Assembly (NCBI RefSeq): GCF_015595025.1
Contig: NZ_JADNRL010000026.1
Location: forward strand, 311,334-375,333
Reading direction: 5' to 3'
DNA length: 64,000 bases
Source of the DNA: Halomonas sp. KAO
Lineage (GTDB): Bacteria; Pseudomonadota; Gammaproteobacteria; Pseudomonadales; Halomonadaceae
In this document: positions 41,464 through 51,750 of the stretch, in pieces
Layout of the letters: each line of letters opens with the position of its first letter
Numbering within the stretch: the stretch's first letter is position 1
The notes under the pieces: generated by a model
Seen by the model: the letters and a program-made list of their open reading frames with translations, nothing else
What the model was told of the DNA's origin: nothing
Database searches by the model: none
Translations under genes and position numbers: made by a program

Positions 41464-44333
41464 TTCAGCACTTCGACCCCAGCCAGCACGCCAAGGATCT
41501 GGGCACCCCGGCACCGGACGCCGACGCAACCCCAGTGAGCGTCGAGATCGACGGCGTCGAGATCACCGTGCCCGAGGGCACCTCGGTGCTGCGCGCCGCG
41601 GCCCTGGCCGACATCAACATTCCCAAGCTGTGCGCCACCGACAGCCTCGAGGCCTTCGGTTCCTGTCGGCTGTGCGCCGTCCAAGTGGAGGGCAAGCGCG
41701 GCACCCCGGCGGCCTGCACCACCCCAGTCGCCGAGGGCATGAGGGTCACCACCCAGAACGATCGCCTGGCTCGGCTGCGCCGCAACGTCATGGAGCTCTA
41801 CATCTCCGACCACCCGCTGGACTGCCTGACCTGCCCCGCCAATGGCGACTGCGAACTGCAGGATATGGCCGGGACGGTGGGCCTGCGCGAGGTGCGCTAC
41901 GGCTTCGAGGGCGAGAACCACCTGGCCGCGGAGCAAGACCACTCCAACCCCTACTTCAGCTTCGACCCCAGCAAGTGCATTGTCTGCTCACGCTGCGTGC
42001 GCGCCTGCGAGGAGGTCCAGGGCACCTTCGCGCTGACCATCGACGGACGGGGATTCGACTCAAAGGTGGCGGCCGGCCAGGACGAAGCCTTTATGGACTC
42101 CGAGTGCGTCTCCTGCGGCGCCTGCGTCCAGGCCTGCCCAACCTCGACACTGATGGAAAAGAGCGTCATCGATGCCGGCCAACCCGAGCACAGCGTGATC
42201 ACCACCTGCGCCTACTGCGGCGTAGGCTGCTCCTTCGAGGCCCAGATGAAGGGCGACCAGCTGGTGCGCATGGTGCCCTACAAGGGTGGCGACGCGAACC
42301 ACGGTCACTCTTGCGTCAAGGGCCGCTTCGCTTTCGGCTACGCGACTCATCCGGACCGCATCACCACGCCGATGATCCGCGAGGCCATCGACCAGCCCTG
42401 GCGCGAGGTTGGCTGGGAGGAGGCGATCGCCTTCGCCGCCGAACGGCTCCAGGCGATCCAGGCCGAGCATGGCCGCGAGAGCATCGGCGGTATCACCTCC
42501 TCGCGCTGCACCAACGAGGAGACTTACCTGGTGCAGAAGCTGATCCGCGCGGCCTTCGGCAACAACAACACCGACACCTGCGCGCGGGTCTGTCACTCGC
42601 CCACCGGCTACGGCCTGAAGACCACCTTGGGCGAATCCGCCGGCACCCAGACCTTCGACTCAGTGATGCAGGCCGACGCCATCATCGTCATCGGCGCCAA
42701 CCCCACCGACGCCCACCCTGTGTTCGGCTCGCTGATGCGCAGGCGGCTACGCCAGGGCGCGTCGCTGATCGTCGCCGACCCGCGGCGCATCGATCTGCTC
42801 AAGACCCCGCACCTAGCAGACGCCCAGCACCTCCCACTGCGCCCGGGCACCAACGTGGCGCTGGTCAATGCCTTGGCCCATGTGGTGGTAACCGAAGGGC
42901 TGGAGGATCACGACTTTATCGCGGCCCGCTGCGACACCCAGGCCTACCGGGCCTGGCGCGACTTTATCGCGGAAGAGCGCCACTCCCCCGAGGCCAGCGA
43001 GGCGATCACTGGCGTGACCGCCGAGGCGGTACGCCGCGCCGCCCGCACCTATGCGACGGTCGGCAACGGCGCCATCTACTACGGCCTGGGCGTTACAGAG
43101 CACAGCCAGGGCTCGACCATGGTGATGGGTATCGCCAACTTGGCGCTGGCCACCGGCAACATCGGCCGCGAGGGCGTAGGCGTGAACCCGCTGCGCGGCC
43201 AGAACAACGTCCAAGGCTCCTGCGACATGGGCTCCTTCCCCCACGAGCTGCCGGGCTACCAGCACGTCGCCGATGCCGAGGCCAGAGCCCGCTTTGAAGC
43301 CGCCTGGGGGGTGGCGCTCGACGACGAGCCGGGGCTGCGTATTCCCAACATGTTCGACGCCGCCATCGAGGGCAGCTTTAAGGCGCTCTACGTGCAGGGC
43401 GAGGACATCGCCCAGTCGGACCCCAACACCCAGCACGTCGAGGCGGCGCTGAAATCGCTTCAGTGCCTGATCGTCCAGGACATCTTCCTCAACGAGACCG
43501 CCAAGTACGCCCACGTGCTGCTGCCGGGCTCGAGCTTCCTGGAGAAGGACGGCACCTTCACCAACGCCGAGCGACGCATCAACCGGGTGCGCAAGGTGAT
43601 GGCGCCGCTGGCCGGCAAGGCCGACTGGGAAGTCACCGTCGACCTGGCCCGCGCCCTGGGCTACCCCATGGAGTACGGCCACCCGTCCGAGATCATGGAT
43701 GAGATCGCCCGGCTGACGCCGAGCTTCGCCGGCGTCAGCTACGCCAAGCTCGAGGCGCACGGCAGCCTGCAGTGGCCCTGCAACGCTGAGCATCCCGACG
43801 GCACCCCGACCTTGCACGAAAACGACTTCCCAATCGGTCGGGGGCGCTTCGCGATCACCGAGTACGTGGCCACCGAGGAGCGCGCTAACCGCCGCTTCCC
43901 GCTGCTGATGACTACTGGGCGAATCCTCTCCCAGTATAACGTCGGCGCCCAAACCCGGCGCACCAACAACCAGGTGTGGCACGACGAGGATCTGCTCGAG
44001 ATCCACCCCTCCGATGCCGAGCTGCGCGGCATCCAGGACAGCGACTGGCTGGGCATCTCCAGCCGCGCCGGCCAGACCGTGCTACGCGCCCGGCTCAGCG
44101 AGCGCATGCAGCCGGGGGTGGTCTATACCACCTTCCATCACCCAGGCAGCGGCGCCAACGTCATCACCACCGACAACTCCGACTGGGCTACCAACTGCCC
44201 CGAATACAAGGTGACCGCGGTGCAGGTAGAGAAGGTCAGCCAGCCCTCCGCTTGGCAACGCCGCTTCGAGGAGTTCGACCGAGTCCAGCGCGGCCACCTG
44301 CCCGAGGTGGTACAGCGGGAGGCCACACCATGA
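41460..44333 (+). CDS. fdsA: NAD-dependent formate dehydrogenase alpha subunit (molybdopterin)
   Basis: A 957-residue catalytic subunit. From the N-terminus it has a 2Fe-2S domain (FGSCRLCAVQVEG), a His-Cys cluster segment (HPLDCLTCPANGDCEL), two 4Fe-4S clusters (CIVCSRCVRACEEVQG and CVSCGACVQACPTS), a further 4Fe-4S motif (CAYCGVGC), and a bis-MGD domain. The molybdenum ligand is a cysteine (CARVCHSPTGYG), not selenocysteine. The ATG at 41460 overlaps the fdsB stop. In this neighbourhood it disposes of formate made from demethylation-derived formaldehyde and returns NADH. Confidence 0.95.
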   Translation: MIQHFDPSQHAKDLGTPAPDADATPVSVEIDGVEITVPEGTSVLRAAALADINIPKLCATDSLEAFGSCRLCAVQVEGKRGTPAACTTPVAEGMRVTTQNDRLARLRRNVMELYISDHPLDCLTCPANGDCELQDMAGTVGLREVRYGFEGENHLAAEQDHSNPYFSFDPSKCIVCSRCVRACEEVQGTFALTIDGRGFDSKVAAGQDEAFMDSECVSCGACVQACPTSTLMEKSVIDAGQPEHSVITTCAYCGVGCSFEAQMKGDQLVRMVPYKGGDANHGHSCVKGRFAFGYATHPDRITTPMIREAIDQPWREVGWEEAIAFAAERLQAIQAEHGRESIGGITSSRCTNEETYLVQKLIRAAFGNNNTDTCARVCHSPTGYGLKTTLGESAGTQTFDSVMQADAIIVIGANPTDAHPVFGSLMRRRLRQGASLIVADPRRIDLLKTPHLADAQHLPLRPGTNVALVNALAHVVVTEGLEDHDFIAARCDTQAYRAWRDFIAEERHSPEASEAITGVTAEAVRRAARTYATVGNGAIYYGLGVTEHSQGSTMVMGIANLALATGNIGREGVGVNPLRGQNNVQGSCDMGSFPHELPGYQHVADAEARARFEAAWGVALDDEPGLRIPNMFDAAIEGSFKALYVQGEDIAQSDPNTQHVEAALKSLQCLIVQDIFLNETAKYAHVLLPGSSFLEKDGTFTNAERRINRVRKVMAPLAGKADWEVTVDLARALGYPMEYGHPSEIMDEIARLTPSFAGVSYAKLEAHGSLQWPCNAEHPDGTPTLHENDFPIGRGRFAITEYVATEERANRRFPLLMTTGRILSQYNVGAQTRRTNNQVWHDEDLLEIHPSDAELRGIQDSDWLGISSRAGQTVLRARLSERMQPGVVYTTFHHPGSGANVITTDNSDWATNCPEYKVTAVQVEKVSQPSAWQRRFEEFDRVQRGHLPEVVQREATP

Positions 44334-45196
44334 GCACAAGGCAGCAGGCGGCGTCGCCGGCCAGCGACGCGATGCAGTCGCTGGCCGCCCTGGCCCGTCA
44401 CTCGGTGGAGACCCGTCGCGGTAGCACCGGCTGGTACGCCGATACCCGCGAGGATGTCCTGGCGATGGAGGTACCCGTCGCTCTGGTCTACAACGGCATC
44501 TCCCATGCGGTGATGATGGCAACGCCCGAGGACCTCGAGGACTTTGCCCTGGGCTTCAGCCTCTCCGAGGGGATCCTGGCCCACCGACACGAGTGTTATG
44601 ACCTGGAGGTTCGGCAGGAGCCCCAGGGACTGGCGGTGCATCTGAGCATCGCCAGCCAGCGGCTGGCCGAGCTTAAAGGACGTCGCCGCAATCTGACCGG
44701 TCGCACCGGCTGTGGGCTGTGCGGCACCGAGGCTCTGGAGCAGGCAATACGGCCCATTCGAGCGGTGCCGGCGCCGGCATTGGCCGACGCCGCCATTCAG
44801 CGCGCTCTGGCCGGACTGGCCGACCACCAGGCTCTGCAGGCGGCTACCGGCGCCGCGCATGGCGCGGCCTGGTGCGACGGCCTTGGGCGCATCCGGCTAG
44901 TACGTGAGGACGTGGGGCGCCATAACGCCCTGGACAAGCTGATCGGTGCCCTGGCCCGCCAGGGCGGACCGAGCGAGGGCGGATTTGCTCTGGTCTCCAG
45001 CCGAGCCAGCTACGAGATGGTGCACAAAAGCGCCAGTGCCGGCATCGGCGCCCTGGTGGCTGTCTCCGCGGCCACGACTCTTGCAGTAGAGCAGGCCCGG
45101 GCGGCCGACATGCTGCTGGTCGGCTTTGCCCGCCCCGGGCGCCATCTGATCTATCATCGCCCTGGCGCCGATGCGGCAATTAGAGTTAATGCTTGA
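44330..45196 (+). CDS. fdhD: Formate dehydrogenase sulfurtransferase (FdhD/FdsC)
   Basis: A 288-residue accessory protein that delivers sulfur to the molybdenum cofactor of FdsA. The conserved Cys pair is in RTGCGLCGTEAL near residue 125, and other family blocks are EDLEDFALGFSLSEGI, VREDVGRHNALDKLIGA and SSRASYEMVHKSASAG. Its ATG overlaps the fdsA stop as ATGA. A longer open frame upstream is inside fdsA. It is followed after 10 bp by fdsD. Confidence 0.93.
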   Translation: MSTRQQAASPASDAMQSLAALARHSVETRRGSTGWYADTREDVLAMEVPVALVYNGISHAVMMATPEDLEDFALGFSLSEGILAHRHECYDLEVRQEPQGLAVHLSIASQRLAELKGRRRNLTGRTGCGLCGTEALEQAIRPIRAVPAPALADAAIQRALAGLADHQALQAATGAAHGAAWCDGLGRIRLVREDVGRHNALDKLIGALARQGGPSEGGFALVSSRASYEMVHKSASAGIGALVAVSAATTLAVEQARAADMLLVGFARPGRHLIYHRPGADAAIRVNA

Positions 45197-45206
45197 GGAG
45201 CCGAGA

Positions 45207-45440
45207 ATGTCCCATGAACAAGACGCGCAGCTGGTGCGTATGGTCAACCAGATCATCGCTAATCTGACGCCGGGCCGCGATCAGGACGCGGCGGCGGCAG
45301 AGGTGTGCGCGCACCTGGAGAAGTTTTGGGCCAGGCCAATGAAACAGAGCATTATCGCTTGCCTGGAAAAAGATGATACTGGACTGTCCACTCTTGCGAA
45401 GCGCTCAGTAAGATTACTGAAAACAAAAGATCGACTTTAA
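45207..45440 (+). CDS. fdsD: NAD-dependent formate dehydrogenase delta subunit
   Basis: A 77-residue subunit (LVRMVNQIIANLTPGRDQDA, then CAHLEKFWARPMKQSI) found as the last gene of fds operons. I start it at the ATG at 45207 because GAGGAG precedes it; an earlier in-frame ATG lies inside the end of fdhD. Its exact function is unclear; it is needed for assembly or activity in relatives such as Cupriavidus. Confidence 0.88.
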   Translation: MSHEQDAQLVRMVNQIIANLTPGRDQDAAAAEVCAHLEKFWARPMKQSIIACLEKDDTGLSTLAKRSVRLLKTKDRL

Positions 45441-45879
45441 TAAACTCAAAAAATAAACTCGACAACCTGAAGTGGAACCCGTCCTGTTTTTTATCATCAG
45501 CGCATCACTAGCACAATGTGGAAGACTGCTGGTTTTGCGCTGCCTCTCTAACAAAAAAAGATTTTTAAAAAATTAACATCAACTCGAAACAAGTTACTTA
45601 CAGAATAAATAAATATCGACTCCTGTGTGACTAACCACCTGTTTGGCAAATAACCCCTCCCTGGTCGTTTAGCTTGCCATTCCTTCAATCGGCGACTGAT
45701 GGTGCAGCGCCTTCTGCGGGACATGGTGGCTGTACAGAAAAAACCCTTTCATTTGCATAACACATCTAACATTAGCATTGGAAAAACTTTATCAACACAG
45801 ACAAAATATAGTGTGCCTAGTATCTCTGATACAGCACAAAACCAATCAAAAAACATAACTCAAAGGAAAAATAACACTA
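45441..45879. other. AT-rich intergenic region before aspartase, with transposase scar
   Basis: A 439 bp gap with low GC. The only recognisable content is an IS481-like fragment at 45669-45737. The stretch 45740-45879 should hold the aspA promoter. A plus-strand frame of about 70 codons starting at 45699 is antisense to the scar and lacks family similarity. Confidence 0.5.
45669..45737 (-). pseudogene. IS481/IS3-type integrase-core C-terminal scrap
   Basis: The minus strand reads LYSHHVPQKALHHQSPIEGM followed by A-S-stop, which fits the last residues of DDE integrase-core transposases (the YN-H-PQ-AL-H-SP pattern). Nothing upstream of it is recognisable, so only about 22 codons survive. Confidence 0.55.
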
Positions 45880-47337
<1,458 letters not shown>

Positions 47338-47343
47338 AACGTG

Positions 47344-47382
47344 GCGGCAGCGAAGGCCTGTGGGCCCTCGCTGCCGCATTTT
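47344..47382 (+). terminator. Terminator after aspA
   Basis: GCGGCAGCGA pairs perfectly with TCGCTGCCGC around a loop that has its own GGCC pairing, followed by ATTTTCC. It starts 7 bp after the aspA stop. Confidence 0.8.
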
Positions 47383-47431
47383 CCTGACTACCCCGACAAC
47401 CTCTCCCAGGTTGCCATACGATAGCTCTTAT

Positions 47432-48895
47432 TTATTTTCCCTTTTCGGCCTGCATGGTCACGCGAGCCGGCACCGTGGCGCGCCGCGTCGCCCAGCTGAC
47501 GACCACGTAGCTGATTGCGGAGGCCAAGCAGCCGTAGAGCGGCCCCTGCACCCAGCCCAGATCGCTGCCCAGCAGCAGATAGGCACTGACGCAGAATCCG
47601 GTGCCCACCGAGGCGAAGGCGCCGGCGCTGTTGCCCTGCCAGAAGGTGGAAAAGAAGGTCACGCCAAACAGCGCGGCCATCAGGGTGCCATTACCCAGAA
47701 TACCCAACCATAGGATCATCACCGGCGGCAGATAGGCCATGCCGATAAAGCCGCACACACCGACGATCAGCACCATCAGGCGGTTGAAGCTCATTCTGGC
47801 CATGAACCCCTTATCCCGGCCCAGGGCCGAGCGCAGGTCGTAGGACAGCGCCGTCGACACCGTATGCATCAGCGAGTTGGCTGTGGACTTCATAGCGAAC
47901 AGGATGAACAAGGTGATCATGCTCGACATCAGTGGCCCCACGCCGTGCTCCAGGAAGGTCGGCATGGCCAGGTCGGGGGCCGCCAAGTCCGGAAAGTACG
48001 CCTTGGCATAGAGCCCGGCCATCGGCGTGAAGTTGAGCAGTAGCCCCAGCACCGCGACCCAGATACCGACCCGTGCCATGCTCACGTTCTTCTTGATAGC
48101 CAGGAAACGTACCGACATGAACGGCAGCGCCGCCGCCCACAGGAAGGCATAGGGCAGCAGCAGAAAAGCCGACGCTGGGCTGTCGCCGTAGGGCGCTCCG
48201 GTCGTGGGGTTGGCCAGCTCAGGATCCACGGCGTCGAGGCGCTCGATCAGCTCGCCGACGCCTACCTGAACAAACACCACGTAGGCGATAACACAGGAGC
48301 CCAGCGCCATGCCGATCACCATGGCGGCATCGGTCCAGGCCACCGCGCGCAGACCGCCGAACATGGTATAACCTATTACCAGCAGCGTGATCAGCAACGC
48401 GCCGATAGTAGGCGTAACACCCAGCCAGCCCGAGACCAGTAGGCCAATAGCCTTGATCTGCGACACTAGGAAAACGCCCAACAGCAGAATCATGATCACC
48501 GCCACGATACCCTGCAGCCAGCGACCCGCGGCGCCTTTCGAGTGCATCTGACCGATGTATTCGGGAATCGTCTGGCTGCCTAGGCTGGCTGCCTTGCGGC
48601 GCAGGAAGTTGGCAAAGAACAGCGTCGCGATCAGAAACGCCGGGGTATAAAAGGTGTTCGAGAACAGCTCGAGCGAGCCGTATTCATAGGCCACACCGGG
48701 CGAACCGATAAATACAAAGCCACTGTAGCCGGTGGCCACCAGCGTTGCCGCCGCCACGAAGGGGCCAAGTGAGTTGTTGGCCACCAGAAAGCCTGACTCC
48801 TCCTTATCGCCAGCGGCACGCATAGAATATAGCGAAAGGCCAATCAGCACGGAGGCTGAAAATATCAGCAATACCCAGTTCAGTAATATCAACAT
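47432..48895 (-). CDS. Sodium:solute symporter (SSS family), second copy
   Basis: A 487-residue symporter, visibly paralogous to the one at 31460-32914: shared FLVA..SLGPFVAAATLVATGY, GSPGVAYEYGSLELF, QTIPEYIGQMHSKG and AVAWTDAAMVIGMALG. About 13 helices. A 30-residue single-helix protein is encoded 53 bp upstream, and a LysR gene lies further upstream on the same strand. Given the enzyme set at 50.4-54.2 kb it is the probable importer for that pathway. The substrate is unknown. Confidence 0.9.
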   Translation of the reverse strand: MLILLNWVLLIFSASVLIGLSLYSMRAAGDKEESGFLVANNSLGPFVAAATLVATGYSGFVFIGSPGVAYEYGSLELFSNTFYTPAFLIATLFFANFLRRKAASLGSQTIPEYIGQMHSKGAAGRWLQGIVAVIMILLLGVFLVSQIKAIGLLVSGWLGVTPTIGALLITLLVIGYTMFGGLRAVAWTDAAMVIGMALGSCVIAYVVFVQVGVGELIERLDAVDPELANPTTGAPYGDSPASAFLLLPYAFLWAAALPFMSVRFLAIKKNVSMARVGIWVAVLGLLLNFTPMAGLYAKAYFPDLAAPDLAMPTFLEHGVGPLMSSMITLFILFAMKSTANSLMHTVSTALSYDLRSALGRDKGFMARMSFNRLMVLIVGVCGFIGMAYLPPVMILWLGILGNGTLMAALFGVTFFSTFWQGNSAGAFASVGTGFCVSAYLLLGSDLGWVQGPLYGCLASAISYVVVSWATRRATVPARVTMQAEKGK

Positions 48896-48948
48896 CAGGG
48901 AAACCTTTTTGTAGTCATTGTTTATTAGTTAGCACCATGAGGAAAAAG

Positions 48949-49041
48949 TTAGCGTCTCCGCTCGAGTAGTAATGCCGCTAAGGCCATGATCAGGGTTCCG
49001 GCAGAAGCGACACCGAAAGCGATAAAGGTCCAAGATTCCAT
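48949..49041 (-). CDS. Small single-helix accessory protein of the second SSS symporter
   Basis: Thirty residues: it opens MESWTFIAFGVASAGTLIMA, continues with a leucine/alanine helix and ends in ERRR. A GGAG site lies six bases upstream of the ATG at 49041. The plan (acidic residue then SW at the start, one helix, basic end) repeats that of the protein before the other SSS symporter. That makes chance unlikely despite its size. It probably stabilises or regulates the transporter in the membrane. Confidence 0.7.
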   Translation of the reverse strand: MESWTFIAFGVASAGTLIMALAALLLERRR

Positions 49042-49433
49042 GTTGGCTCCAGATTGCTTTTTTAAATCAATGGTTATTAATGCCCATCGCTGACCAGGTA
49101 GGCCTAGGGAATACAGTTCAGCTGCCTAAGTTCGATAACATAGGTCGCGCCAGTACACAAAATCAGAATTTTTCATGAGATAGCTCCGTTTCCTAGCTTT
49201 TAATTAAAAACTTCTTATAAGAAGCATCGTTGACCTGAGTCATACCCGAGTGATGTCACGATAGACGCATGGCGATCATCAATTAAAATACTTTTATACT
49301 AACACCTGAATCATTTTTTCCTATCCAAAGGGCAAATTCTACCACCATGCCGCGCACTACTCAGTTCAAAAAACCAGAGCTGGGATGCGACTCATCCTAA
49401 GCCTACGCTCGAGAGGTACCAGTCTGTCGCCGG
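49042..49433. promoter_or_regulatory. AT-rich control region upstream of the second symporter
   Basis: A 392 bp gap between the small membrane protein start and the LysR stop. No gene seen. It is AT-rich at 49190-49330 and contains the perfect palindrome CTTCTTATAAGAAG at 49211-49224, about 170 bp before the small gene. The palindrome has the T-N11-A spacing of LysR-type operators and may be the site of the adjacent regulator. Confidence 0.45.
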
Positions 49434-50360
49434 CTAGGGTACGGCCTGCGCAAAAACCGTGACCTGCCTCTGGCCGTCGGCGGCCAGCCGATACATAGCC
49501 TCGGCGGCTGGCGCCAGCCGCAGCCCCCGAAGACAGGCGATGCCCAGCTGAAGTGGGCGAGCCGCGTCTTCCAGAGCCAACGCCTTAAGCTGGCCGCCGT
49601 CAGAGGGCTCGAAAGCATTGAGAGGAATATTGAACAAGGAATAGCCAAAGCCGTTGGCTACCAGCCCGCGAAGCATTTCCATGGACTTGGCACGATGCAC
49701 CACACGCGGCGACAGACCGTGCTGGGTGAATATCGAATGGAAGTACTCGCGGCTCAACGGCCAGTCAAGGAGCACCATGGAGTAGGCCGACAGCTCCTTG
49801 AGGGTGATGCTATCGCGCTGGCTGAGCGGGTGGTCGGCGGCGACCACCGCATAGGGCGGAAAGCGATACAAGGGAGTAAAGTCGATGCCTTCAGGAATCT
49901 GCAGATCATAGATGAAGGCTAGCTCATAGTCACCCTGGCTCAGGCCACGCACGATGTCCACCTGGGTCATCTCGTCGCAATAGAGGCTCACTGCCGGATA
50001 ACGGTCTGCAAAGCGTCGGAGCAGCTGGGGCAAAAACACCGGAGCAAAAGTCGGAAAGGCCACCAAGCGCAGCTCGCCGCCGATCTCTTCGCCAAGCGAT
50101 GCAGCAAACTTTTCCAGCCCCTCGGCATCGTTCAGCAGTTGCCGCGCGCGCGCCATCAGCTGCTTGCCTGTGGGCGTCAGCGACAGTCCCTGGGCGTGAT
50201 GGCGCACGAACAGCTGCAAGCCCATGGACTCTTCGATCTGCTGAATCGCCGCTGAGATGGACGGCTGCGAGACATGCATTTTCCTGGCCGCTTGGGTGAC
50301 ACTGGACAGCTCACCGGCCACCACAAAATAGCGCAACTGCTTGAGGGTGAATTTACGCAT
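49434..50360 (-). CDS. LysR-family transcriptional regulator
   Basis: A 308-residue regulator with an N-terminal helix-turn-helix (LKQLRYFVVAGELSSVTQAA, then HVSQPSISAAIQQIEESMG) and a substrate-binding domain (GELRLVAFPTFAPVFLPQLL, and DYELAFIYDLQIPEGIDFTP). It resembles LysR proteins of nitrogen-compound catabolism. It lies between the symporter and the FMO/RidA/DUF1028/M20 genes, all on the minus strand, and most likely controls one or both. The effector is unknown. Confidence 0.88.
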   Translation of the reverse strand: MRKFTLKQLRYFVVAGELSSVTQAARKMHVSQPSISAAIQQIEESMGLQLFVRHHAQGLSLTPTGKQLMARARQLLNDAEGLEKFAASLGEEIGGELRLVAFPTFAPVFLPQLLRRFADRYPAVSLYCDEMTQVDIVRGLSQGDYELAFIYDLQIPEGIDFTPLYRFPPYAVVAADHPLSQRDSITLKELSAYSMVLLDWPLSREYFHSIFTQHGLSPRVVHRAKSMEMLRGLVANGFGYSLFNIPLNAFEPSDGGQLKALALEDAARPLQLGIACLRGLRLAPAAEAMYRLAADGQRQVTVFAQAVP

Positions 50361-50455
50361 CGTTTCGGCACCGCCGTTGACTGAAGATCGTTGCCGCGGA
50401 TTTACCCGGGCAAAGGAGGCATCAGCATAGCAGGTGGGGCATGGGAAAATCGTGG

Positions 50456-51667
50456 TCAGGCCGTCGTGGCGCTCAGCAACGTGCCCTCGACCAGGCGGCG
50501 GTGCGCCTGCGGCCCTTCCAGGGCCGCTACCAGTCGCGCCAGGAAGGCCTCACAGCGGGCCAGCTGGCCGCGGGTCACGAACTCGTCGGGCTGATGCCCC
50601 TGGGCCATGCTGCCGGGACCGCAGACCAGAGACGGAATGCCCAGCTCGTGCTGAAAGAGTCCGCCCTCGGTACCAAAACCGATGCGCTCCAGAGCGTGAT
50701 CGTCGAGCAGCGCCACAATGAAGTCGACCAGGCTGTCGTCGTCGGCCATCGATAGGCCCGGATAGTCGCTGAGCCGCTCCAGGCGGATGCCGGCGTCGGG
50801 ATGAACCTCGCGCATCTCCGCCTCGAGCGAGACGGCCAGGCTCATCAGCGCGTCGAGCAGCACTTCGGGGTCCTCCTCGGGGACATTGCGTATCTCGAGA
50901 TCCAGTTGACAATCCTGGGGAACGATATTGAGCGCCGCACCACCCTGGATGGAGCCCACCTGCAGGGTGGTGTGGGTGATGGCAAAGCGCTCGTCGAAGG
51001 GCCCTGCGGCGGCCTTCTCGGCCGCCTTGTCGGCGACCCAGTCGACCAGCCGCGCGGCGGCATGGATAGCGTTGACGCCTTCGGGCGCCATGCCCGAATG
51101 GCAGGCCTTGCCGCGCAGGTGCAGGCGCACGGCAAGCTTGCCCTTGTGGGCGGTGGCCACGCGCATGGAGGTCGGCTCGCCCACCACGCAAGCAGCGGGC
51201 CGGATCGGCTGCTGGGCCAGGTCGGCAAGCAGGCTACGCACGCCCAGGCAGCCCACTTCCTCGTCGTGAGAAAACGCCAGGTGCAGCGGTGCGGCAAGAT
51301 CAGCCTCGACCATGGCCGGCACCGCGGCCAGCACCGCGGCCAGAAAGCCCTTCATATCGGCGCTGCCGCGACCATAGAGACGCTCGCCGTCGGCGGTCAG
51401 CTGATAGGGATCGACACTCCAGCTCTGGCCGGCCACCGGTACGGTGTCAGTATGCCCGGAAAGCATCACGCCGGGACGGTCCGCGGGACCGATGATGGCA
51501 TAGAGGTTGGCTTTTTCACCGGTCTCGTCGACGATCCGCCGCGAGGCCACCCCAAAGCGGGCCAGGTAATCCTCGATGAACTCGATCAGCGGCAGATTGG
51601 AACGGTGACTGGTGGTATCGAAGGCGATAAGTTCGGCGAGCAGGTCAACGACGGATGCTTGAGGCAT
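50456..51667 (-). CDS. M20-family deacylase, acetylornithine deacetylase (ArgE)-like
   Basis: A 403-residue zinc hydrolase. The first metal motif is SGHTDTVPVAG, then YGRGSADMKGF, the catalytic acid is in SHDEEVGCLG, and the last His is in FQHELGIPS. These are M20/ArgE motifs. It ends an apparent operon with DUF1028, RidA and FMO genes (83 bp after DUF1028), so it may remove an acyl group from an N-acyl intermediate rather than serve arginine synthesis. Arginine biosynthesis genes are absent nearby. I start at the ATG at 51667; an in-frame GTG at 51679 is possible. Confidence 0.87.
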   Translation of the reverse strand: MPQASVVDLLAELIAFDTTSHRSNLPLIEFIEDYLARFGVASRRIVDETGEKANLYAIIGPADRPGVMLSGHTDTVPVAGQSWSVDPYQLTADGERLYGRGSADMKGFLAAVLAAVPAMVEADLAAPLHLAFSHDEEVGCLGVRSLLADLAQQPIRPAACVVGEPTSMRVATAHKGKLAVRLHLRGKACHSGMAPEGVNAIHAAARLVDWVADKAAEKAAAGPFDERFAITHTTLQVGSIQGGAALNIVPQDCQLDLEIRNVPEEDPEVLLDALMSLAVSLEAEMREVHPDAGIRLERLSDYPGLSMADDDSLVDFIVALLDDHALERIGFGTEGGLFQHELGIPSLVCGPGSMAQGHQPDEFVTRGQLARCEAFLARLVAALEGPQAHRRLVEGTLLSATTA

Positions 51668-51750
51668 GGAAAACACCAAAGATTCAAAGAGACAAGGCGC
51701 TGCTCGTGATGATCACAGCGCCTCAAGGCTAGCCGATTAACAACGTGACA

